Shown here: in pieces, positions 1-11,131 of the stretch
How the letters are laid out: the number at the start of each line of letters is the position of its first letter
Position numbering within the stretch: position 1 is the first letter of the stretch
Assembly (NCBI GenBank): GCA_914767715.1
Contig: OU612065.1
Span: forward strand, 18,414,001 to 18,478,000
From: Membranipora membranacea
Taxonomy: Eukaryota; Bryozoa; Gymnolaemata; Cheilostomatida; Membraniporidae
DNA: 64,000 nucleotides
Reading direction: 5' to 3'
Notes under the pieces: generated by a model
Databases searched by the model: none
Seen by the model: the letters and a program-made list of their open reading frames with translations, nothing else
What the model was told of the DNA's origin: nothing
Position numbers and translations under genes: made by a program

Positions 1-2
1 GA

Positions 3-380
3 ATCTGACCTAGCCTGTCTTAACAAGCTTTGTTCGATGGGGGGAACAAAGCTTTTCAACTCTTGCGCTGCTCGATGTTGAGCAGCCGATATTAATTATT
101 GTCTACTCTTGTGATCGGGTAGATAACTTCTTTATCGTACCATCAATTTGTATAGGAAAACGGAGTCAGACAACTCCAATTTGTATAGGAAACCGGAGTT
201 GTCTGACTTCTTTATCGCACCATCAATTTGATGATGTGATAAAGAAGTTATCAACACAATCGCAAGAGAAGACAATAATTGATATCGGCTGCTTGACATC
301 GAGCAGCGCAAGAGTTGACAAGCTTTGTCCCCCCCCCCCACCAAACAAAGCTTGTTAAGACAGGCTAGGTCTGACCAAAA
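3..380. repeat. Long-arm foldback element, copy 1
   Basis: The arms start tctgacctagcctgtcttaa and end with its reverse complement near 344-378. The interior continues the palindrome, with CTTGCGCTGCTCGATGT and GATAAAGAAGTTATC blocks present on both sides, so nearly the whole 375 bp can fold into one hairpin. The loop side has a poly(C) run at about 330-339. The left outer end is cut by the window edge. It lies about 240 bp past the stop codon of the downstream cysteine-module gene. No coding capacity, so it would be non-autonomous. Confidence 0.75.
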
Positions 381-622
381 CAGCCACTTTAGCTGCACAC
401 CACACTTGTCTTCTCTTGAGTGGCGGGTTTGGTCGACCAAAACCGCCAAAAAGAAATTCTTTTTAAAGACGGGTGAGCAAAACTCCCACCATAAATATAC
501 TGATCATGTGACATCTATTTGTAATTTCCTCAAGACGGGAAACCATTCCATACAATATCCTGAAAACATAGGCTTTATTACATAGTCTTACCAACATACA
601 TAGTTAGTACATGGATATTACA

Positions 623-3183
623 TTATAAATAATTACAGGCACTGGGGATATTATGTGGGAAATATTGGCGGTTTTGGTCAACTGTAGTTTCGCCTCTGAG
701 TCTGCAAGGGTTGGTACAACCCTGCAAACCTGAGACTAATGTTTTCTTCATTCTCATGCACTGTAGAAGTGAAACTTTATTTGCTGCAGTCCACAGCTCT
801 TAGCTCTTACCTTAAGGTATTCGTCATTTTTCCAAACAAAGCAGTGGCGATGAGGAACTGTAAATGCATCCAAATTGTCAAAGCTTCTGCGTGTGGACCT
901 CTCTCCCTGCAAACCGAGACTTTTGTCGTTGATACCTAATAGCCATGAATTATCATCATCTACAATAAGGATTAAATTTCTATATAGAAATTTCATTCAT
1001 TTTGCCAGAGCTTAATAATGTTTACACAGCGCAAAATGGGATGTGATGTCATAAAAAAATAAGTAAAGCTAATTGTTTCAACTGAGCTCAGCTAAACTAA
1101 GTCTTTAGAAAAAATCTTTTGCTTCTAATTCTTCACCAATTCTTAACATATAAATGCATATCATATGCATTTATATGTTATAGAGCTATAATAAAGGGGG
1201 CAAGTTTCGTGATTGGGAAAAGTCGAGAAGCATTGTCTATCTAGTAAAGCTAATTGTTTCAACTGAGCTCAACTAAACTAAGTCTTTGTAAAAATCTTTT
1301 GCTTCTAATTCTTCACCAATTCAATCCTGAAACTATGCCACAACAAAGATTTAAATAACAGTGAGCCCTAACTCACCATCCGTCGCGATACTCAGTATGA
1401 ATTGGGCGAACTCATCATCAGTTATAGACTCCGGTGGCCCATTCTCATTTGGGGCATAGTAAAAGGTAAATGTGAGTTCCTCAGTGGCTGAAGAGATGGG
1501 GCTAGGGGCTTTCAGATAACTCTGAATGCTTGACTGGTTCCAATAGCGGCTTAAAACTCCTGTAAAAGTGGCCAGTAGTCGGCTAGATTGATTCATCACA
1601 AACTGCCTTTCAAATTAAACATAGTTTAGGCATGTGTTGCTCTTTATTTGTTTGGTTGGCTGAAAAATTCTGAATGCTTGACTGATCCCAATATCGGCCT
1701 AAAGCCCCGTGAAAATATGGCTACTCACATGCCAATAATCATTGACAAAGCATTTCCTCAACTTCAAGGGACCATGCTCTGAAATTAGAGCATATCATAT
1801 GCATTTATATGTTGTAGAGCTATAAAAAAGGGGGCAGGTTTAGTGATTGGGAAAAGTCGAGAAGCATTGTCTATCTAGTAAAGCTAATTGTTTCAACTGA
1901 GCTCAGAGGTTATTTATAAGGTTGCCACAGTGCTCTTAGTAAGACCGAGACCTTCAATAAGATAACAAATATGGGAAGGTACTACTACAGCTTTGATAAA
2001 TCTTTCACAACTACATCAGTACTAGCTGCTTTGGTTGGGGTGTAGTATTTAATGTGGAAGTATATGGCGTACAAACCTTGACAAAGGCTCGGGCATACAG
2101 TCACAGCTTCAAAGTTACATGTACATGATGTTGTATCAAAAAGAGTTCCTGCACCACACTGCTTAGTGACGCCGTTGTGTGTGAAACTTTTGCAGTCATC
2201 ATTGGAGACTGGTATGTATACATTGCCGTTCCCACCACATTCACAGCTAGTTGACGCTATGTAACAAGAAAATGAGGCTGGATCATCAAGATGTAAGAGC
2301 AATAAAGATCAAAAGAGAAGGCGGGTGACTAGGCAGCTGAATTGCTGAAACGTCTAGGGTTGTTGGTAAGCAGTGGGAAAAAGCAAGATTTTTCTTCAAA
2401 ATTAGTCACTTGTCTCAATTCATGTTGTGGAAATTTGACAGAGGACATGTCTTACCAAATTTATTATTTCCTATAAAAAAAATCTGTGTAGATATGAAAC
2501 GAGAAATAGCCTGCAGGATGTCTAATAATTGATAAATTAGTAGGTGTTCATTAGAAATGGTGTCAGCATGTCAGAGGCATCTAATAATAAAACATTCACA
2601 TACTCTTTCCTATATGAGTTTCTAACTCTGAGCGTTTACTCTTACTTACGATTACTGATGCTCAGGGCTTCAGTAACATCACATTGGAAATCACCATCAC
2701 TATACCATTCGGGTGAGCCAACAACTTCGAAGTCATCAAATGTGAAAAGATTACCCTTTGCATCACATGGAAGACTTTTCACTTCAGTGTCATTGAGCGC
2801 GTAATCCCATACTTGGAAATCAGTCATTTTTCCATGCCACATCTGCTCTTCATCAAAGCCTCCACCTTTCGTAGCCAAGAACCTCATATTACATATATGG
2901 CAACTGGTTCTAACATACAGCATGACGAGTAAGCTATCGATCGCTACATAATTTTTTGAAACACAACATGCTATTGAAGGTCACAATCTGTTTAGTCTGA
3001 GGTTAGTCTTCAAGATTTACAATTAATCGGTGAATAGTGAGGAAATTTTAGATTTAATATACCTGGCTCATCTTGTTCATTCAATAAGACCATTGTGCTG
3101 CCACTGGGTATTTCACTTTTTTCACTGTCCTCTACTTGGGCGACCAACAGAAGAATCCCAGCCTCATATACGTCATAATACCA
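623..3183 (-). CDS. Pentraxin-like / cysteine-module protein, downstream tandem copy (partial at its 5' end)
   Basis: Six phase-consistent exons read on the minus strand: 3063-3183, 2650-2865, 2077-2256, 1377-1559, 811-959 and 623-721 (stop TAA at 623-625), giving 315 residues. The first two encode the second half of a pentraxin/LamG-like fold: residues GSTMVLLNEQDEP join GGGFDEEQMW, followed by DFQVWDYALN and a GNLF strand, as in pentraxins. Next comes one cysteine module (TSCECGGNG, then CGAGTLFDTTSCTCN) resembling peritrophin-A/CBM14. The last three exons encode a module I do not recognise (SRYWNQSSIQSYL, then SWLLGIND, then CFVWKNDEYLK). No signal peptide or N-terminal pentraxin half was found upstream, so the 5' exons are missing, lost or unrecognised. 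The family is probably secreted; ligand binding is not known. It is a close paralogue of the gene at 4317-9319. Confidence 0.62.
1063..1905. repeat. Direct repeats and a near-perfect AT-rich palindrome
   Basis: An 80-bp block beginning gtaaagctaattgtttcaac at about 1063 recurs at about 1243. A block of about 115 bp with aaagggggcaagttt recurs near 1795-1905. Between the first pair lies a palindrome of about 35 nt centred near 1162 (aacatataaatgcatat then its complement). The region lies in introns of the copy at 623-3183. The equivalent place in the upstream copy (4745-5280) holds different sequence. Confidence 0.6.
1625..1720 (-). pseudogene. Relic duplicate of the start of the C-terminal-module exon, copy 1
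   Basis: Read on the minus strand this repeats the start of the exon at 1377-1559 (GRYWDQSSIQ against SRYWNQSSIQ) and then runs out of frame similarity. Its acceptor, cacag in the paralogous relic at about 5640-5713, is cacgg here, so the AG is gone. It is a partial exon duplication that predates the larger tandem duplication. Confidence 0.5.
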
Positions 3184-3675
3184 CTGTGTTAATAACATAA
3201 ACAACTTGAATGACGAATACTATTGTGAGTGATATAATCTATCCACTCTCCTGGACATCGAATGCCACCTACCAGATCTGGAATGACATTATTTTTGAAG
3301 TAAACTATAATCATCAATGCCCAGCGGCAGCCATGGCCGTCGTTAGGGGGGCTTGAACCCCTCCAACGAGCACCCTATATTGTCATTGAAAAAAAAAATT
3401 TCAAATTCTTTTTGAAATTTTGAGGTATACTTGGAATAAACAATTTTTTCATCAAAATCTTTAATTATATCAAGACAAAAATAAAACTCAGAAAATCTAC
3501 ACAAAGTTTTGTTCATGAAATTGCCCACTGATAACTATAATAGACCAACTATCAATCACACCATAACTATCACTTTGTAATGTAATGTTGTATCAGTTTT
3601 TCCATCTACTAGAGAAGTATATTAGCAGACCGTTTTTTGGTAGTTTGCAGGTGTATTTTTCAAAAAGGATCTACG

Positions 3676-4337
3676 AGTGCCTGTAATTATGGCGGTTTTA
3701 ATCTGAACTAGCCTGTCTTAACAAGCTTTGTTCGGTGGGGGGAACAAAGCTTGTCAACTCTTGCGCTGCTCGATGTTGAGCAGCCGATATTAATTATCGT
3801 CTACTCTTGTGATCGGGTAGATAACTTCTTTATCGTACCATCAATTTGTATAGGAAAACGGAGTCAGACAACTCCAATTTGTATAGGAAACCGGAGTTGT
3901 CTGACTTCTTTATCGCACCATCAGTTTGATGGTGTGATAAAGAAGTTATCTACACAATCTCAAGAGAAGGCAATAATTAATATCGGCTGCTTGACATCGA
4001 GCAGCGCAAGAGTTGACAAGCTTTGTCCCCTCCACCGAACAAAGCTTGTTAAGACAGGCTAGGTCTGACCAAAACCGACACTGTAGCTGCACACCACACT
4101 TGTCTTCTCTTGAGTGGCGGGTTTGGTCGACCAAAACCGCCAAAAAGAAATTCTTTTTAAAGACGGGTGAGCGAAACTCCCACCATAAATAGACTGATCA
4201 TGTGACATCTATTTGTAATTTCCTCAAGACCGGAAACCATTCCATACAATATCCTGAAAACATAGGCCTAATTACATAGTCTTACCAACATACATAGTTA
4301 GTACATGGATATTACATTATAAATAATTACAGGCACT
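3676..4337. repeat. Foldback element, copy 2, with wider terminal repeat
   Basis: The core (about 3691-4081) repeats copy 1 at high identity: the left arm ggcggttttaatctgaacta pairs with the right arm ending gaccaaaaccgaca. An outer 15-bp inverted repeat, agtgcctgtaattat at 3676-3690 and its reverse complement at 4323-4337, may mark the true ends. The right outer repeat and an internal ggcggttttggtcaac motif at about 4362-4378 fall inside the terminal coding exon of the gene at 4317-9319. No clear target-site duplication was seen. Confidence 0.6.
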
Positions 4338-7300
4338 GGGGATATTATGTGGGAAATATTGGCGGTTTTGGTCAACTGTAGTTTCGCCTCTGAGTCTGGG
4401 AGGGTTGGTACAACCCTGCAAACCTGTGACTAATGTTTTCTTCATTTTCATGCACTGTAGAAGTGAAACTTTATTTGCTGCAGTCCACAGCTCTTAGCTC
4501 TTACCTTAAGGTATTCGTCATTTTTCCAAACAAAGCAGTGGCGATGAGGAACTGTAAATGCATCCAAATTGTCAAAGATTCTGCGTGTGGACCTCTCTCC
4601 CTGCAAACCAAGACTTCTGTCGTTGATACCTAATAGCCATGAATTATCATCATCTACAATTAGCATTAAATTTCTATATAGAAATTTCATTCATTTTGCC
4701 AGAGCTTTAAAATGTTTACACAGCGCAAAATGGGATGTGATGACATAAAAAAATAAGATAAAAATCAAGTACGCATTACTACATTACTGCAGAAGATTTT
4801 TTTCAGAATTTTCTCTTTCTATGGAGGGTTAAAATAATCTCTCCTTTGTCTCTCAAACTATCTGAGTTAAGATAAGATGATTGGTAGAGGGTACCTATAT
4901 AGATTAATGAGAAAGTTGCAGTGCTATATATATGTAATTTTATGCTTTGATATTACGGCTTTCATTCTGTCAATACCGTGCCCGGCAGATTTCAGCTATA
5001 AAGTAAGGGGCCATTTGTAATATTATTATTTATTTATAAGTTATTTATTGGTACATTTCATGTTTTGAGCATTTAAACTGTGAAAACCCTCCTTTTTCTT
5101 TCATAGATTATATAACTATTACCCTACAATAAGATGAAGATCTTCAGTAGATATCATCTATGAGGCAGGAATTTCAAAGGCAGGGCAGAGGCAGAGGCAG
5201 TGGTTTTTTTTATAACTGGTCTCTAAAGCTATGTAAAACAAGTTTAGCATGCCGTTATAGTGTTCAATCAACATAAACTAAGTCTTTGGAAAAAATCTTT
5301 TGCTTCTTATTCTTCACCAATTCAATCCTCAACTATGTCACAACAGAGATTTAAATAACAGTGAGCCTAACTCACCATCCGTCGCGATACTCAGTATGAA
5401 TTGGGCGAACTCATCATCAGTTATAGACTCCGGTGGCCCATTCTCATTTGGGGCATAGTAAAAGGTAAATGTGAGTTCCTCAGTGGCTGAAGAGATGGGG
5501 CTAGGGGCTTTCAGATAACTCTGAATGCTTGACTGGTTCCAATAGCGGCTTACAACTCCTGTAAAAGTGGCCAGTAGTCGGCTAGATTGATTCATCACAA
5601 ACTGCCTTTCAAATTAAACATAGTTTAGGCATGTGTTGCTCTTTATTTGTTTGGTTGGCTGAAAAATTCTGAATGCTTGACTGATCCCAATATCGACCTA
5701 AAGCCCCTGTGAAAATAATGTACAGTGAAAATAAGTAATAAAGTATATATATATATATATATATACTTAGCAGTAGTGAGTAAAAGTAATCAATCATATT
5801 ACAGTCCATGTCATGCGCACTCTTTGCACCATTTGTTCTGCTTACAACAAGTTCTAATTGAGGTTTGCAACAAAATAAAATATCCTACCTACATGGTCAA
5901 TTTATGAACGCCTGAAATGGAATTATTGCAAATTTTGGTTTTCTATACTAGCCATACTACTTTTTTCAATCTCTCTATTACAGATATGAAGAAAGTTTGT
6001 GTTAAACCAGGCGAGAGCTTTAGGACTGATATATGGAATCGCAGCCGCTAAACAATCCTTTTTTGAGCCAGGCGGCTTTCAATTGAGTATTGCAGAGACA
6101 ACTTTCATGTGCATAACGTTTTGGCTAAAAATCTCACAATAATATGCAATTGTACCTTGACAAATAGTTGGGCAAGTAAACATGTCCTCATAATCGCAGA
6201 CGCATTGAGTTGTATCAAAAGCCGTTCCTGCCGGACACTGTTTTAAGATACCATTGTGTGTAAAACTCCTGCAGCTATCACCTGATATGGGTATATAGGT
6301 GTTTCCACCACTACCACAAGTGCAATCTGCAACTACAAATTAATGGTAATCTTAACTTACGCACTTAGCGAGGTGGTATACTAAACGCAGACACTACATA
6401 TTATCATAAGAGCACACACCCACTTGGTCAAGACTAGTAATTAAGTGCACAAAGTACCAAAACGCTGCTTTTCAGGGCGACAGATTTTAAGATTTTAAGA
6501 TTTTAAGATTTTAAGATTTTAAGATTTTAAGATTTTAAGATTTTAAGATTTAAGGCTTGTCAAGATTTTAGGCTTGGTCAAGACTAGTAATTAAGTGCAC
6601 AAAGTACCAAAATGCTGCTTTTCAGGGCGACAGATTTTAAGATTTTATAAGACTTTAAGATTTAAGGCGACAGATTTTAAGATTTTAAGGGCGACAGCTT
6701 TTAAGAACCAAAATCATTGATTTTATATGCACTTTAATCACAGAAATTAGTTCTTCAGTCATTATTCAGTCTGGTATGTATATCATCGCCATCATCCGTT
6801 TGCATCCCATTACATAGGCTACACATTTAAAAGATTAGGGGGTCAAGTCCAGGTTGAACCATCAATAAATCTTGCACTGCAAGGGATACATGGTAAATTT
6901 AGTATAGTCCAAATTGATCATCAAATGAGAGTAAACTAATTTAGCTCTGAATCGGTACACCTCTCTCCAGTCTTGCATTGGTAAATTTGTCCCATGTGTA
7001 AGAAGGTAAATGTAGCTTTGTCACGCTGGAACCCCCAAAACAAAAAAAGTGGCCACATGACAAGACTAAGGTGAATGCCCTAGCACCCTGCCCATGTTCA
7101 ACATATGAGCACTGAGTATAAATAAGTTTGCACAATCAACTCTTGTCCTGACAATGTGTTTCAATTCTTACTTGAATTTATCTGCGAGTTTGATGGTGAT
7201 GATGATGGTGCTGACGATTCAGACTCTAGAAAACAGAAAACCAAAAATTATGATATTATGATACAGGCACATATACTGTTATGTAAAGCCCATGTGATGA

Positions 7301-9319
7301 TACTGTATGATAGGAATATGAAGGTGATATGCAGAGAAGGCTAGATTTGTCAACAAAGACGAATTCTCTACATTGTCTACAATGTGTGCAACAGCCGGCC
7401 CAAGGACTGTATTTAGCTTAGGAATCGCAACAAAATTTTACCTATTTTTATTTCTCTTACTTGTATGTTTTAATAAACCAAAAAAATAACTTACCTGAAT
7501 TTGTTTCAGTATTCTGGCAGTTTATGGGACATGTTACAAGGCTCGCATGATTGCATGCACAAATGGATGTATCAAAGGCAGTTCCAGGCGGGCATGGCAT
7601 TGTGTACCCATTGTGATCATAACTGGAACACTGTGCGTCCGATATCGCTGTGAATGTTGATCCCAATCCATCACAAAAGCAACTGTCTGCTAAAAAGGAT
7701 GGTTGGAGTAGTAATAATGAATGTGGTCACAGTAGGAGTACATGGGTATAATGTTGGATATTTTACAACCTAGACATTTTAGTGTTCGCGAAACACAAAT
7801 ATAGAAGCTTCAAAATAATACACCTCTATCCAGTGTTTCATTGGCAAAGGCCTAGCAGTATGCTTATATTTTACCATAATATCTGTGAACAACAGTTAAA
7901 GTTTGCACAACCCATACTCATGGCCTGACAACATAAATGACATATAAAATATTTACTTGCACTTATCTGTACGCTCGAAGTGGAGGTTGATGGTGCAGAT
8001 AATTCGGCCTCTAGACAACATTAAATAAAATTATGATTTGAGTATGATGCTGGCAGATACTGTGACTATGCATAGAGAATAGAGTCGCACTTTATGAGGA
8101 CTGATCTTGACAAGCAGAAATCCGACATTTAAAATCAATCTGACAATATTTTCAAATGAGAGTAAAGTGTACCCCTCTATCCAGTTGTCCTTTGGTGAAT
8201 AAGTCTCATTCGTAAATGCCTAAGCAGCATGCTAACATCTCATGAAAACTGAGAACAACAGTTAAAGTTTGTACAACCAACTCTCTGCCCAACAATATAA
8301 AACGATATTTACTTGAACTTATCTGTGAGCTTGCAGTCGAAGTCGTTGGTGCTGATAATTCGGCCTCTAGAAAACATTAAACAAAATCAAGATTTGAGCA
8401 TGATGCTGACACATGCTGCAACTATGCAAAGAGAATACAATCATACTTTATGAGAACTCAATGACATTATTTTCAAAGTTAAAAAATTAACTCAATAGAA
8501 TGTCTTACCTGAAACTGTTCCATCATTCTGGCAGTTTGCAGGACATGTTACAAGACTTTCATGGTTGCACGCACAAATGGATGTATCGAAAGCTGTTCCA
8601 GTAGGGCAAGCCATTGTGTACCCATCCTGACCATAACTGGAACACTGAGTGTCTGATATCGCTGTGAATGTCGATCCCCATGCATTGCAGAAGCAACTGT
8701 CCGCTAAAGAGTAGGGTTAGAATAGGAATGATGATAATAAATACAGATCGACACAAGCGGCATCAACAGGAGCACTTAAGAATCATGAGTTATAATGGAG
8801 GTGACCATAGCTCAAGGAGCAGTTCCGAAGGGAAGTAAAATTGGAAATCTTGGTGACAAAAAGACTTTTGATATAGGCAGCGCATGGGAGTAACCAAGCT
8901 CGAGGCTACGCTAGTAATAAAAAATGTGGTACATATAAACTAGGGATATTGCTGTCAATCTGGAGAAAGGAGGCTTGCTCGGTATCATATCATGTTTGTA
9001 TTACTCATTTTAATTGGTGCCTTAGGCAACATCACTAATAAATCGGCTGAATTTTAATCAATTAAGTTGTCGCATCGGATTAGACAAATATCAATGTTGG
9101 CTCCAAAGAAAAGTAACATCACAAACAATTATTCAGACTTGCATGTCCCCTTGTTTCACTTTTGTTTACAAGATAATGTGTACTCAGCCCTTCGGCTACG
9201 AAAATGATTATAAAGAAAAACGCAGCGTAGCCAAAATACAGATACCATATGACCTTACCTGGTCGTGTGTAAGCAATCGGAAAAACCAGGAGGAGCACAA
9301 AGCTCAAGTCCACGAGGTT
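4317..9319 (-). CDS. Multi-module peritrophin-A-like secreted protein, upstream tandem copy
   Basis: Ten exons, all joining in phase: 9259-9319 (hydrophobic leader, start codon not found), 8509-8703, 8313-8366, 7957-8010, 7495-7689, 7172-7225, 6156-6332, 5376-5558, 4505-4653 and 4317-4415 (stop TAA at 4317-4319). They give about 406 residues. Three exons encode cysteine modules of the form CxC...C...CPxGTAFDTxxCxCN...CPxxCQ, resembling the chitin-binding peritrophin-A/CBM14 fold. Three exons of exactly 54 nt encode Ser/Thr/Pro-rich linkers and are clearly copies of one another. The last three exons encode the same unrecognised C-terminal module as the neighbouring copy at 623-3183. All internal exons are phase 1 to 1, which permits exon duplication. 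Chitin or other glycan binding is inferred from the cysteine pattern only. The true first exon is uncertain. Confidence 0.6.
5640..5713 (-). pseudogene. Relic duplicate of the start of the C-terminal-module exon, copy 2
   Basis: Minus-strand sequence after ttttcacag reads GALGRYWDQSSIQNFSANQ and soon reaches a stop. It resembles only the first third of the exon at 5376-5558. The acceptor AG is kept here but lost in the paralogue at 1625-1720. A (TA)n run lies just beyond at about 5743-5765. Confidence 0.5.
6422..6715. repeat. Tandem 150-bp duplication containing an 8-bp satellite
   Basis: A unit starting cttggtcaagactagtaatt at 6422 recurs at about 6573. The first copy carries about eight perfect units of aagatttt between 6484 and 6552; the second has degenerate remains. 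It is intronic in the gene at 4317-9319. Confidence 0.75.
9259..9319 (-). other. Candidate signal-peptide exon of the cysteine-module gene
   Basis: On the minus strand an acceptor (ttttag) precedes an open stretch reading NLVDLSFVLLLVFPIAYTRP, followed by a good donor (gtaagg). The hydrophobic run followed by a polar end looks like a secretion signal. It exits in phase 1 and joins the first cysteine-module exon in frame (P then ADSCFC). No in-frame ATG lies inside the exon and a stop lies just upstream, so the initiator must come from an unseen upstream exon. The alternative is that this is not an exon and the gene starts with the decayed pentraxin exons at 11132-11689, which also exit in phase 1. 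Confidence 0.45.
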
Positions 9320-9775
9320 CTAAAACCAAATACAAATGAAGCTGATTTAGTGTCATCAAATTGATATTTGTCAACTATTTGGCTATCATATCATAAACAG
9401 AGTAGTACTAAAAATGTTACATTACTCATTGAATATGCCAACGTGAAATGGTATGATCTGTCAATGACTTCCAAATCAGTTTTCCAAAATTAGGGATTTG
9501 ATTTGCCCCACTTCGGATTTGATTTATTTTAAATATATGTGCTTGCCGGTAAGTTTGATTTGAACATCAATTATCAAGATTTGAGTTTGAGCGTTCAACC
9601 AAGTGCAGTGATGCCAGTTGGAATCACTCTTTAATAAACTTCCCTCCATTCTGATGTTCAACTCCTGAGGTCTGCAGGTCTCTTGTGAACCCTTACACAC
9701 ATTATCTGAGAAATGGTCTTAGTTCAGAAACCGAACAACCTAATTTATATAAGCAGTTTAAAGTGTAGACAATCG

Positions 9776-10444
9776 TATGTATGTATGTATATTGTATTGT
9801 TTTCAATACTTGATAAAATTCATTGTTGTTTTGCTCTGTGATGCCAAACAAATATAAAATAAATTATAAATAAAAAATATAAAAAGTATCTATAAAACGT
9901 CTAACTTATAAGATGGAATTAAGCAGCCGAGCACACTCTGTTCGGAAACAGTTTTTACGAATGTTTACTCGCTGCTTGGGAATACAGAATCTACCAGAGT
10001 GCAGTCTCACTAGCTCGATTGGTGGATCGAGGCTAGTATAGGTACGCAGACATTTACTTTTAAAACGTTCCTGGTACAGCTCATTGAGGTTCTTACATTT
10101 GAGCTTTTTATTACTGAGTTTGTAGGCTGATTGTATGACATGGTTCAGCTCATTGCGGTTTTCGACTGACATATGGCCGTGGATAATACTGAGGTAAAAG
10201 GCAAGCACACTTTCTATAAATGACTCATAGGCTAGACGAATAGTGCTGTCTTTGACTTTCATTGATGATAAACGCTTCATTATATAGAGACGCTTGCTTG
10301 CCTTCTCCACAGTTAGAGCAGTTAGAGGCAGTTCCACAAGACAATATGGGTCAATATCAATGCAACGTATACTTACCCGAATACTCGCCATATCCGCACT
10401 GTCCGCACCTTAAAGTATTGGCTGGTGTTCTGAAACTACACTGA
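9776..10444 (-). mobile_element. 5'-truncated non-LTR retrotransposon (CR1/L2-like LINE) 3' end
   Basis: A 161-codon open stretch at 9906-10391 matches the extreme C-terminus of LINE ORF2 proteins: EKASKRLYIMKRL, YESFIESVLAFYLSIIHGHM, then LNELYQERFKSKCLRTY and a HSGRFCIPKQR block. These features are known from CR1, Rex1 and L2-type reverse transcriptases downstream of the catalytic domain. The catalytic part is absent, so the copy is dead on arrival. On the minus strand the 3' end finishes in an (ACAT)n-like tail at about 9777-9792. It lies between the decayed pentraxin exons and the cysteine-module gene. Confidence 0.75.
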
Positions 10445-11131
10445 CTGCACACACATATATATTCTTATAGATGTCAAAAATATCTATACATCACCATGAA
10501 ATAATAGTGGATATGGCTGATTGATCGCATAATTGCAATTGTTTAGCACTGTCAGCGAGGGCGTTTTACCTAGAAGTAGAAGTAGAAGAAGAAGTCCATC
10601 GGCAGACATAGAAGTAGAAGTTTATTATTTCAACATGACATGACATGTTCTCCTAATGATGTAAGTGTCGTTTACAAGCGCATGACAAGCTTCATGTAGT
10701 TATTAGAAAAAAAAAAAAATTTATTGTCTGGCAGACAGGATATTTTCTATATAAATTATATTTACCAAATGGAACTTATTAAATCTGGTGCAGAGTGACA
10801 AACAGATGTATGCCAAACTTTATTAAAATCTCTCCGAGTAACCAAATGTAAGCTCCTGACAACACGGACCTGGTCCCGGACCTTGAAAATCATTTTCAAG
10901 TTTTCCTGAGAACAAGTTATAGAAATGTTACTAGGATTTGTCTTACATTCATTACTCATCAATACAAAAACTCTATGAATTCGAAATGGGAAAAGTACAA
11001 AGGAACTCCGCATAATAGTAAAAATAGTAGACATCCATAAAACTGGTGTTTGAAAGTCTATGTCTAGTATAAAAAAAAATTTTTATTTTCATGCCTCCTT
11101 TCCTATGAGTTTTAATTTTGCTCGTACTCAC

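Noticed and set aside
3343-3528. Minus-strand open frame upstream of the partial pentraxin exon, considered as the missing N-terminal half
   Set aside because: No pentraxin-like residues, Phe/Lys-rich low-complexity sequence, and no matching sequence upstream of the paralogous exon at 11569-11689.
5743-5765. (TA)n run
   Set aside because: Simple microsatellite with no sign of function; noted only as a landmark.
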